This document shows positions 9,314 to 16,894 of a DNA stretch of 64,000 nucleotides, piece after piece. The stretch covers positions 1 to 64,000 of the forward strand of contig NZ_PISP01000006.1 in assembly GCF_002834295.1 (NCBI RefSeq). Reading direction: 5' to 3'. The stretch comes from Rhodohalobacter barkolensis. Its GTDB lineage: Bacteria; Bacteroidota; Rhodothermia; Balneolales; Balneolaceae. A program made the translations under genes and the position numbers. Below the pieces are notes generated by a model. That model did not search any database. It had not been told where the DNA came from and saw only the letters and a program-made list of their open reading frames with translations. Position 1 is the stretch's first letter. The number at the start of each line of letters is the position of its first letter.

Positions 9314-10239
9314 ATTTTCTGGTACATTCTCCAAAGAATGGTTCCTGCCTGTATATATAGACTCATCAGTAGTTTAAACTCTTTCGTTGAGAAGAGTTTA
9401 TTCCGTTTTAGTACGATATAAGCAAACAGTTCGGTTCCGGGTGGAATTTTTCTTCCCGCTTTCAGAAACTGTTTATCGGTCATTTTGTAGAGCGGGATCC
9501 CGATTTCTGCCGGGAGGTTTACTTTTTTTGATGCCTCCTTAAATATTCCTTTATCACTATCACCGAAAACGTGATTACTTAGATAGGGTTTTTTCTCAGT
9601 CAAAAAAGTCCTGTAGGTTGGTTCAGACAACAGTTCATCGGGACCAAATTGATGAAGTTCTTCTTTACCCATAGCGTGAATCATTCGAGGGTCTCCATCG
9701 TGAATAGTCCAGAAATAGGTATGATCTATATTGAAAATATTAAGTGACATTTCACTCAATTTCCGGGCTACTTCAAAGAAGTTGCCCAAATAGACCTCAT
9801 CCATCAGCTTTTTAACAAACTCTTTTTTATTGAACTGCAGATAGGCCGGCAGCTCCATTTCAATCGTTGTAACCAGCTTCGCCTGAATTCTTTCCAGCGT
9901 CGCCTCTCGCTCCGTTTTAAACTGCTCTTTTCTGATGAATTCTGCAGCTCCGAGATCTAAGGCTTTTTTTTCTTTCTCAACGGTGGGTTTACCGGTCATA
10001 ATAAGTACCGGGATATTTCGCTTCTCTGAATCTGCCATCAGAGATTCCAGAAATTCCAAGCCATCCACTCCCGGCATATGAATATCAGACATGATCAAGT
10101 TGACACTCTCTCCATCGAGCAGGTTTACCGCCTCTTGTGTGTCAAAAGCCTGCAGAATTTCATAATCTTCACCCAGCAGGTTTTTTACAACCAGATGAGT
10201 CATCTTATCATCATCAATTACTAATATTTTGTACTTCAT
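9310..10239 (-). CDS. response regulator with receiver domain and GAF-like C-terminal domain
   Basis: A 309-residue cytosolic signalling protein. The receiver domain (about 1-115) has the acidic pair D9/D10, phosphoacceptor D52 in SDIHMPG, T82 and K104. The usual Pro after the lysine is missing (RKEQF). Residues about 130-309 look like a GAF domain (LSEMSLNIFNIDHTYFW ... EIGIPLY ... FSTKEFKLLMSL) with no DNA-binding or enzymatic output. I chose the ATG at 10239, where the canonical KYKILVIDDD strand begins; an upstream in-frame ATG at 10266 would add nine atypical residues. No histidine kinase is adjacent. It may act through protein-protein contact or as an orphan receiver. Confidence 0.85.
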   Translation of the reverse strand: MKYKILVIDDDKMTHLVVKNLLGEDYEILQAFDTQEAVNLLDGESVNLIMSDIHMPGVDGLEFLESLMADSEKRNIPVLIMTGKPTVEKEKKALDLGAAEFIRKEQFKTEREATLERIQAKLVTTIEMELPAYLQFNKKEFVKKLMDEVYLGNFFEVARKLSEMSLNIFNIDHTYFWTIHDGDPRMIHAMGKEELHQFGPDELLSEPTYRTFLTEKKPYLSNHVFGDSDKGIFKEASKKVNLPAEIGIPLYKMTDKQFLKAGRKIPPGTELFAYIVLKRNKLFSTKEFKLLMSLYIQAGTILWRMYQKI

Positions 10240-10319
10240 CATCCAGTAACCAATTAATCCATTCAAATAATTAAAATTGATCTGAGGTATGAATTAAGGT
10301 AACGAAAACTGGCTATACT

Positions 10320-10922
10320 TTATTCATGACCCCATGGTGCCGGCGGCAATTCTTCCATGGGTTCACTCAGGTCAAAATCCACTCTCCACGACCACTCCTC
10401 ACCACGAATGGTTCCATATGTGTAGCGATCGCCCGGCACGATTTCAATTCGCCAGCCCCGGAATATCCCCGACTCTTCCGTTCTTTCTACTGATTGAAAC
10501 TCCTGCCGGATTGCTGTTCCCTCACCAACGGAAAATCCACCATACATAGTTACTTCGTCTTCACTGCCATCGCGTTCTCTGTGATCGTGACGGAGCTCAA
10601 GACCATCATCGTGTTTTGTGAAAATCCAGGTTCGGGACCGATCCCAGTCCTCATCTTCTTCCAGCTCAATGTGAAAGGGTACTTTCAGCTGATTTTCATC
10701 ACACTCTCTGAAGTGGACGACAAGAAGTTCCGTACCGGTAAGCATCTCATCGCCTTCGGGTTCCTGTGTTAAACCGCCCGGATAGGCATTTCCGCACTGT
10801 TCTGCCAGTGCATTGTAAAACTGTTCAAAGGGCTCCGGTTCCGCTGCCGTTTCTTCGGATTCAGGCTGCCCACAAGAGGTTAAGATCAACATTGAGAGGA
10901 GTGCAATTAGAAATGATTTCAT
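10320..10922 (-). CDS. secreted lipoprotein of unknown function
   Basis: A 200-residue protein with a type II signal peptide (hydrophobic segment then LTSC, lipid-anchored Cys17), followed by an acidic linker. The mature part is very acidic and contains FEQFYNALAEQCGNAY, DRSRTWIFTKHDDGLELRHDH and YGGFSVGEGTAIRQEF. From memory, similar uncharacterised proteins with an AEQCGNAY block and a DRSRTW-HDHR block exist in Proteobacteria; no function is known to me. It stands alone between the response regulator and the toxin-antitoxin pair on the same strand. It is probably anchored in the outer or inner membrane facing the periplasm. Confidence 0.75.
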   Translation of the reverse strand: MKSFLIALLSMLILTSCGQPESEETAAEPEPFEQFYNALAEQCGNAYPGGLTQEPEGDEMLTGTELLVVHFRECDENQLKVPFHIELEEDEDWDRSRTWIFTKHDDGLELRHDHRERDGSEDEVTMYGGFSVGEGTAIRQEFQSVERTEESGIFRGWRIEIVPGDRYTYGTIRGEEWSWRVDFDLSEPMEELPPAPWGHE

Positions 10923-11019
10923 ACAGTGGTTATGGTTAAAGGAAGTTGAATTAATATACTGAAGTGATTTCTCTGCATTTCACTTTCAGGTGAAAACCCA
11001 TTTTTAAGGATTCAAGTCT

Positions 11020-11406
11020 TTACCGCTTAAAAGCCTTTGATCTAAAATGTTCAACAACATCCTCTTTAGACTTCTTTTTTGCAAGAAAATCAAGAACTAA
11101 CCTTGCTAACTCTAAATCGAATTCTTCGTTAACACTGTAACCATTTAGATATAGAAATGTCAGTGCGGAGGCCAGTGCAGCTCGCTTATTCCCATCAACA
11201 AATGGATGCCGAATAACCAAACAAGTCAAATAACTTGCTGCCATTCCAAAGATGTCTTGCAAATAATCCTCTCCAAAAGTTGCTTGAGGTGCATCTACAC
11301 ATGCCCTGACACCTTCCTTATCCCGAATATTGGTCTCTCCACACGCCAATTTTATTTCTTGTCTGTGAATGAACAGTATGTCATCCAGAGTAAGGAAATG
11401 TGGCAT
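11020..11406 (-). CDS. doc: Doc-type (death-on-curing, Fic fold) toxin
   Basis: A 128-residue Fic-fold protein with the signature HPFVDGNKRAA (His at residue 67 from the chosen start). Doc enzymes of this family phosphorylate EF-Tu and stop translation, and the K in NKR is the Doc-type replacement of the Fic NGR. The loop residue is G rather than the A of P1 Doc. The ATG at 11406 is chosen: it lies four bases after the antitoxin stop, whereas the longer frame would start with TTG inside the antitoxin gene. It forms a two-gene operon with the AbrB-like gene upstream. Toxicity is inferred. Confidence 0.88.
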   Translation of the reverse strand: MPHFLTLDDILFIHRQEIKLACGETNIRDKEGVRACVDAPQATFGEDYLQDIFGMAASYLTCLVIRHPFVDGNKRAALASALTFLYLNGYSVNEEFDLELARLVLDFLAKKKSKEDVVEHFRSKAFKR

Positions 11407-11410
11407 CGTT

Positions 11411-11617
11411 TTACTCAGCAAGTTTATCTAAAGATTTGCGATGCTTCTTACTAACCTCATTGTATGCAGATTGAACATCCAATTTTTTAATCAAAAGCCC
11501 ATCTTCATGTGGTACAATTTCTACACTATCGTCATTTTCAACTTTAAGCAATTTGAGCAGAGGTTTTTCTAAAAGGATACCACGACTATTACCTATTTTT
11601 TGAAGCTTTTTAATCAT
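11411..11617 (-). CDS. AbrB/MazE-type antitoxin
   Basis: A 68-residue protein whose N-terminal half is a swapped-hairpin AbrB/SpoVT fold (KKLQKIGNSRGILLEKPLL ... VEIVPHEDGLLIKK). The charged tail (KKHRKSLDKLAE) would be the disordered, toxin-binding part. Such proteins bind the promoter as dimers and neutralise the partner toxin. It precedes the Doc gene by four bases. A Phd-type antitoxin is the classic Doc partner, so this is a hybrid arrangement also known from other TA databases. Autoregulation is likely, but no operator was defined. Confidence 0.85.
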   Translation of the reverse strand: MIKKLQKIGNSRGILLEKPLLKLLKVENDDSVEIVPHEDGLLIKKLDVQSAYNEVSKKHRKSLDKLAE

Positions 11618-11704
11618 TTCTTAGAAAATTTTGTTCTTATTATGTTCTTACAATGATTATACGTAAAACCTTCTATAAAAGTATGTAGCTGATAAAAATC
11701 TCTA

Positions 11705-13135
11705 CTAATCTACCTTTCCAGCCAAATCCCGTATCACTTCAGGAATCCACTCCACATCCTTTTTTGTCGTTCTTGGGTTGATGAAGCAGGTGCGCAGCGC
11801 TGTTTTGCCTCTGATTTTCGTAGCCGTGAGAAATATTCGACCATCCTGTTCGATGGCATGAGCCAGTTTTCTATTTAACTCATCTGTCTCTTCTTCACTC
11901 AGTCCGGCGGGAGCATATTGAAAACAGGCGATCGAAAGAGGTACCGGAGCAAGCATTTCAAAGTCATCCGATTTTTCGATCAAAGACTGCAGATACTGCG
12001 CATTCTCAATATCTCCCTGAATAGTTTCTCTCAAACGTTTAGAACCAAAGGCTTTCAGCGTCATCCAAACCTTGAGCGATTTAAAACTTTTGGTCAGCGG
12101 CAGCTGATATTCCATCAAGTCTGTGCGCCCGCCTTCATCTTCATTTGATCGGAGATAATCGGGAATCAGGCTGAATGTTCGTCGGAGTTTTTCAGGCTCT
12201 TTTACCAAAATACAGGCAGCCTCAAACGGCACATAAAGCCATTTGTGCGGATTCACCACAACCGAGTCTGCCTCTTCAATCCCATCAAAAAGATGCTGTA
12301 CACTCGGCAATTTCGCTGCCGGCCCGCCGTAGGCTGCATCCACGTGATACCACATTTTCTCCTCTTTGGCGACATCAGAAAGCACCCCCAGATTATCAAC
12401 CGCACCTGAATTTGTAGTTCCGGCAATACCGATCACACAAATCGGGTTGAGACCGTCTTTGCGATCCTTTTTAATCTGTTGCCGAAGCAGGTCGGGACGA
12501 ATTTGAAATTGATCATTCACCGGAATTTTCCGCAAATTGTTTAATCCAATGCCCAGGGCATCTACTGCCTTATCGAAGCTGGAGTGGCCTTCTTCCGAAA
12601 CATAAATGGTCATTGGTTTCATCCCATACATTCCTTCTGCAGAAAGATTTTCAGGCGACATATTTTTTCGGGCTACGGCCAGACAGTTAAAATTTGCTGT
12701 GGACCCGCCATCCAGAATGGCACCGGCAACTTGATCTGAATAGCCTATAAACTGTGACACCCAGTTCACCACCAATTTCTCCAGCTCTGTACTTATAGGT
12801 GAAGAGTGCCACTTCAGATTGTTTTGATTGAGCGAAGCGCTGATCATCTCCGCCAGAATTGCCACCTGGTTCCCACCCCCTGTGATATATCCATAGTAGT
12901 GCGGACCAATATTCATTGTAGCTGAACCAATGACATCACTGCGAACTTTCTCGAGCAGTGCCTCCACATTTAGTCCCTGTTCGGGCAACGGTTCATCAAA
13001 CAGAGCCTGAACATCTTTGGGGGTTTTACCTGGAAATACGTGCCGGTCCAGCTTCTCTTCATAAATTTCCCGGACAAGTTCGCCCGCTTTTTTGATGTAT
13101 GAGGCGAGCTCTTTGGGGGTGAAGTCTAAATTCAT
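11705..13135 (-). CDS. PLP-dependent group II amino acid decarboxylase
   Basis: A 476-residue fold-type I PLP enzyme of the aromatic-L-amino-acid/glutamate/diaminobutyrate decarboxylase family (DDC family). The PLP lysine K298 is in NPHKW, the ring-stacking histidine H184 in EEGHSSF, and the ring-nitrogen aspartate D266 in HVDAAYGG. GGSTANFNCLAVAR is also canonical. The substrate is not clear; tyrosine, tryptophan, DOPA or aspartate-type substrates are possible. The product would be an amine and CO2, made in the cytosol. It stands alone between the TA operon and the M28 peptidase. Confidence 0.9.
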   Translation of the reverse strand: MNLDFTPKELASYIKKAGELVREIYEEKLDRHVFPGKTPKDVQALFDEPLPEQGLNVEALLEKVRSDVIGSATMNIGPHYYGYITGGGNQVAILAEMISASLNQNNLKWHSSPISTELEKLVVNWVSQFIGYSDQVAGAILDGGSTANFNCLAVARKNMSPENLSAEGMYGMKPMTIYVSEEGHSSFDKAVDALGIGLNNLRKIPVNDQFQIRPDLLRQQIKKDRKDGLNPICVIGIAGTTNSGAVDNLGVLSDVAKEEKMWYHVDAAYGGPAAKLPSVQHLFDGIEEADSVVVNPHKWLYVPFEAACILVKEPEKLRRTFSLIPDYLRSNEDEGGRTDLMEYQLPLTKSFKSLKVWMTLKAFGSKRLRETIQGDIENAQYLQSLIEKSDDFEMLAPVPLSIACFQYAPAGLSEEETDELNRKLAHAIEQDGRIFLTATKIRGKTALRTCFINPRTTKKDVEWIPEVIRDLAGKVD

Positions 13136-13268
13136 GGTGGGTTAAAATTTTAAGTAGAATTGGAAATGAAATTTCTATTTCTCGCAGAGTTGCGCTGAGG
13201 TTTTCGCGGATTTCCGCAGAGCAAAGAAATTTTTCAAATACTAAAAAAAGTAGAAGTAGAGGTTCAAC

Positions 13269-13303
13269 CACCCCGAACCCCTCCTTGCGAAGGAGGGGAA
13301 ATG
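13269..13303. repeat. CCCCTCC palindromic repeat
   Basis: Perfect 9-bp stem CCCCTCCTT/AAGGAGGGG (13278-13286 and 13290-13298) with a GCG loop, between the decarboxylase and the M28 peptidase. It has the same look as the repeats around and inside the copper efflux operon at 35.5-41.3 kb. Confidence 0.6.
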
Positions 13304-13351
13304 AGGAGTCCAAAATTGATCTTTACACTATGAATTGAAATTTTCGCAGAA

Positions 13352-14749
13352 CTATCGATCAAATGAACCGGCCGGACCCGGAAAGACAACGGGACTTTCA
13401 TATCCTTCTTCCGAAACGCTGGCAACGCCAAAGTAGTAGTTATCAATTACGATATTCTCGAGGGTATATTCGGAAACATCCCCCGTCAGGCGTCCGTGTG
13501 TCCACACCGGTGAAGTTGTCAGTCGCCAGTATACTTTGTATCCCTCCAGGTGCGGATTTTGACCGGAATCAAGTTCATCCCAGTTCAGAGTAGTGCTGGG
13601 ACGAACCGCACCGCTGATCTCCACATTGGAAGGCGGTGCCGGAGCTTTCGCCATACCCGCCAGCGAAACCACATTCAGTGCCGTCAGTTTTGCGGCATAG
13701 TCAAAATCTACGTGTTCAATCACATCCCCGTACTCAATACCATCTTCTGTGCGTATATCCTGATGCTGCCAGTTATAGTTCTCATTGGTTTCCATTATTC
13801 GGACAGCCGGAAAACCCACATCATTAAACGGCCGATGATGCCCGCCGCGTCCAAAGCGGTCGAGCCGGTAGATCATCATCACGTCAAGATTGTCGATATA
13901 CTGCTCGCCCATCACGTGAATGTAGCGTGCCAGGTTTCTTGAAGGTGAATCCACTTCACCACCTGTAAATCGGCGGATTCTGGCTTCGCGCTCCGTTTCC
14001 ACCGCACGTGTTCCCTCAGAAAAGACCCGGGCTGTGGTATTGTTGATAATTCCATTGATTCCCTCGATGTTTCCAATCATGTCGTTATTCAACACCGCCT
14101 GAATTCTCCACTCATTTTCGATGGCATAATCGGCCAGAATTTGTCCGCCAAACAATCCTTGCTCCTCTCCGGAGAGTCCCGCGTAAACAATTGTGCCGGA
14201 AAAATCGTGTTTGGAGAGAACCCTTGCCGCTTCAATCGTACCGGCCATACCCGATGCATTGTCGTTAGCGCCGGGAGAATCTGTTTCCGCATCCATCACA
14301 TCCGAAGCTCGTGAATCGATATCCCCTGTCATCATCACAACACGGCTTGGATCGGCCGTACCACGCTGCACGGCAACCACGTTTACAATCTCTACGGGAT
14401 CGGGGATCCGATTTTCGCCCCCAACAGTTCCGCTAACATAGAACACTTCCAGGCAGCCGCCACACTCTTCAGATATTTTATCAAACTCTGCTTTAATCCA
14501 TCTGCGGGCTGCACCAATACCTTTGGTATTCGATGTTGTATCAGACATCGTATGCCGGTTATCAAAATCGGCCAGCGTACGGTTATAGTCTTCAATGTAG
14601 TCTGCAGAGACATCATCAGCCAGCTGTTTCAGAAAAGGCTGATATTGCGGAGGAGAGGAGAACCCGCTATTGGCGTTGGTTTGAGCCTGAACAGTTCCGG
14701 CCGTAAGCATTATTAAAAAAAGAAGTGTTGTTGTAGCAATCGATTTCAT
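13352..14749 (-). CDS. secreted M28 family zinc metallopeptidase with C-terminal Fn3-like domain
   Basis: A 465-residue exported aminopeptidase-like enzyme. A Sec signal peptide (MKSIATTTLLFLIMLTAGTVQAQ, positions 1-23) leads into an M28 domain with metal ligands in GANDNASGM and the catalytic Glu in GLSGEEQGLFG, then NNDMIGN and a late His (FNDVGFPAVRI ... WQHQ). The last ~90 residues (PSNVEISGAVRPSTTLNWDE onward) look like a fibronectin type III fold. The ATG at 14749 is chosen because it starts the signal peptide; the open frame upstream to 14914 has no such features. It probably degrades peptides outside the cytoplasm. Confidence 0.9.
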   Translation of the reverse strand: MKSIATTTLLFLIMLTAGTVQAQTNANSGFSSPPQYQPFLKQLADDVSADYIEDYNRTLADFDNRHTMSDTTSNTKGIGAARRWIKAEFDKISEECGGCLEVFYVSGTVGGENRIPDPVEIVNVVAVQRGTADPSRVVMMTGDIDSRASDVMDAETDSPGANDNASGMAGTIEAARVLSKHDFSGTIVYAGLSGEEQGLFGGQILADYAIENEWRIQAVLNNDMIGNIEGINGIINNTTARVFSEGTRAVETEREARIRRFTGGEVDSPSRNLARYIHVMGEQYIDNLDVMMIYRLDRFGRGGHHRPFNDVGFPAVRIMETNENYNWQHQDIRTEDGIEYGDVIEHVDFDYAAKLTALNVVSLAGMAKAPAPPSNVEISGAVRPSTTLNWDELDSGQNPHLEGYKVYWRLTTSPVWTHGRLTGDVSEYTLENIVIDNYYFGVASVSEEGYESPVVFPGPAGSFDR

Positions 14750-14766
14750 ATCTGTTTGATTGGTTA

Positions 14767-15000
14767 ATGAGCAAAAAAGAACATAGTGAATTAGTGGGTT
14801 CTTTGGCAGAATATCAACACCAGAGAGTTTTGGAAGTAAATTTTTACAACTATCCGTTTCTCCGGATAACCAACGGAAATGTCTATGATATTTGTGGAGT
14901 GGTAGATAAAGCAAAAAGCATTTTAGGAGATCACGGGGAATTGGTCAGAAGAGTGAACAGTAAAACAGTTGAATTAAGCATTACCTACCAAGTAGGATGA
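14767..15000 (+). CDS. small hypothetical protein, uncertain
   Basis: A 77-residue frame with ATG start and TGA stop, divergent from the M28 peptidase with a 17-base gap between starts. The product is soluble with a plausible residue mix (FYNYPFLRITNGNVYDICGV ... LVRRVNSKTVELSI). No family is recognised. The very short distance to the divergent start leaves little room for a promoter, and the opposite strand is also open here, so this may be a chance frame. Confidence 0.35.
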   Translation: MSKKEHSELVGSLAEYQHQRVLEVNFYNYPFLRITNGNVYDICGVVDKAKSILGDHGELVRRVNSKTVELSITYQVG

Positions 15001-15131
15001 GATCATCTCGATTTAAATGCTCATTCAAAGACCTATCCGGTTATAACAACCGGCACAAAAAAACCTGAGTTTTTTCTAACCAACCATTCAGTTTTGGTTG
15101 CAGACTAATTTATGTTTTAAAACATCTTATT

Positions 15132-16001
15132 TTAATAAGCTGTTTCAATACAGTTCAGTGATCGATCAAAAAAATCGGCCAGGAAATTAAAATAATCAGC
15201 ATCTACTTTATCTCTTCTAACCGGTGATTTTGGTAAAATTTTAATATCAACATCAACTGTTGGAAGCCGAAACCACGATACCTGTTCTGACTTATAGTTA
15301 TTCTCAATATCAAAATTTTTCAAGAACTTCTCTCCGGTTACCGGGGGTGTTCTTCGATCTCCTTCAGCATAAACCAATTGAATTCTGTTTACCCCGGCAA
15401 CATCGAAAGCATGATTTATGGGATTCAATCCATTTAACATTTTTGGATTGAGATACTTTAGCATTTTAAGAATCAGACATGATTTTAAATCTTCTCTGCA
15501 AAACTCTTCAAGAGTTGTAAATGGACGCTCCAGGAAAGCGGATTCAATATTATGTCTTTTTTTCATGGCGCAAATACACCAGGCGGCACCGAATGAAACT
15601 CCATAATACCCAACCTTTTGCTTTCCAGATATACGTGACGCTTCTTTTGCTGCCGCCAGAATATCACCTGCAAAATCAAGCGATGCATCATCGCTTTCAC
15701 CAAACCCATTAAAATCGAATAGAAATACATCATAACCGGCCGATTTTAAACGGCCGGCATGTCCGGTTTTTAGATAATAGCCTTTTGCGAGGGGATGCAT
15801 AGGATGCCCGCAGACAATTACTCCTTTTGAGTTTTTAACGGCCGGTGAGTACAGACCTGTCAATCTTGCACCATTTGGATTAAAAAACATTGTTTTCTTC
15901 CAGTGAGACGGCTCTTCTGTGCAGTGCGGCCAGTACCAATTATCTCTGCCTGATTTAAAGATCGTTTTTTTCAAAAGACTTGATTTCATTTTAAACCTCA
16001 T
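15132..16001 (-). CDS. alpha/beta hydrolase
   Basis: A 289-residue serine hydrolase of the alpha/beta fold. Visible elements are the oxyanion-side HPMHPLAKG block, FDFNGFGESD, the nucleophile elbow GVSFGA, and a late acid/His region that is less clear (VYAEGDRRTPPV, a probable Asp loop). The expected final catalytic His is not obvious; the protein ends KSPVRRDKVDADYFNFLADFF without a canonical GH. Substrate unknown; family members include esterases and dienelactone-type hydrolases. Met1 or Met5 could be the start. It is divergent from the ECF sigma gene. Confidence 0.75.
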   Translation of the reverse strand: MRFKMKSSLLKKTIFKSGRDNWYWPHCTEEPSHWKKTMFFNPNGARLTGLYSPAVKNSKGVIVCGHPMHPLAKGYYLKTGHAGRLKSAGYDVFLFDFNGFGESDDASLDFAGDILAAAKEASRISGKQKVGYYGVSFGAAWCICAMKKRHNIESAFLERPFTTLEEFCREDLKSCLILKMLKYLNPKMLNGLNPINHAFDVAGVNRIQLVYAEGDRRTPPVTGEKFLKNFDIENNYKSEQVSWFRLPTVDVDIKILPKSPVRRDKVDADYFNFLADFFDRSLNCIETAY

Positions 16002-16168
16002 GATATTATTATTAAGTACTTTATCAGTTCAATCAACGAATCCCCTTTCTATTCAATCCTTTCCCCAAATTGGGTGGGGTTTCGATTATAAAGCGACACT
16101 TTAGCCTAAAAACTGACATATACTTTTAAAATTTAGGTTGATATCGGGTAATTAGATTTTACAGATGA

Positions 16169-16750
16169 TTGTCATTCAATTTTTTTGAAGTGGGAAATGA
16201 AATAACACAATTATTGCATGAAATAAGGAGCGGCTCAAAGGAAGCCTACGATAAGCTCTTTTCCATCGTTTATGATCGGTTACATCATATTGCATGGAGA
16301 GAAATTTCAGTTGAGTCGAAAGAGCATACCTATTCAAAAACCGATTTGGTTCATGAAGTCTATTTAAAGCTAGCCGGTCAAAAATCCCTGAACCTTAAAA
16401 ATCGTCGTCACTTTTTTGCAATTACCTCCCGCGCAATGCGTCAGATACTGATTGACTATGCCCGGACCCGCGACAGAAAAAAGCGCGGTGGCAAAATGCA
16501 GCCGATAACCTATATCGACGAGTTAATGAAAGTAGATGACGAAGCGAAGGAACTCCTTGAAATCGACGAGGCACTTAATCGTCTTTCACAACTGGATGAA
16601 AGGCTTGCAGAGATTGTGGAAATGCACTATTTCGGTGAAATGAGTTTTGATGATATTGCAGATGTACTGGACCTCTCATCACGAACCGTTTACAGAGACT
16701 GGGCAAAAGCCCGCGCCTGGCTGTACAAGGAGCTAAAAAGGAATAAGTAG
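16169..16750 (+). CDS. ECF-type RNA polymerase sigma factor (TIGR02999-like)
   Basis: A 193-residue sigma-70 family protein with region 2 (YDRLHHIAWREIS ... TDLVHEVYLKL ... RRHFFAITSRAMRQILIDYAR) and region 4 (LDERLAEIVEMHYFGEMSFDDIADVLDLSSRTVYRDWAKARAWL). The RDRKKRGGK linker and RQILIDYAR block are typical of the ECF subgroup found beside Ser/Thr protein kinases. The start is TTG at 16169 (a GTG at 16190 is the alternative); the nearby ATG at 16165 is out of frame. The kinase-TPR gene follows 145 bases downstream in the same orientation, and phosphorylation of the sigma factor by it is a plausible mode of control. Confidence 0.9.
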   Translation: MSFNFFEVGNEITQLLHEIRSGSKEAYDKLFSIVYDRLHHIAWREISVESKEHTYSKTDLVHEVYLKLAGQKSLNLKNRRHFFAITSRAMRQILIDYARTRDRKKRGGKMQPITYIDELMKVDDEAKELLEIDEALNRLSQLDERLAEIVEMHYFGEMSFDDIADVLDLSSRTVYRDWAKARAWLYKELKRNK

Positions 16751-16894
16751 ATTTTTATTTTAAAATTGATTTGATTACTTCAGTCAGGCTTAGGTTTCCA
16801 AAAGCATAGAGAGAGCCTGAAATCAGCATGTTAGACGAAGACCACACAGTCTCGGCTCTTAATACATCACTTTTCAACCTGAAGTAGGATTACC

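Noticed and set aside
16751-16894. 19-residue frame between the sigma and kinase genes.
   Set aside because: Too short, with no ribosome binding site or hydrophobic feature to support it.
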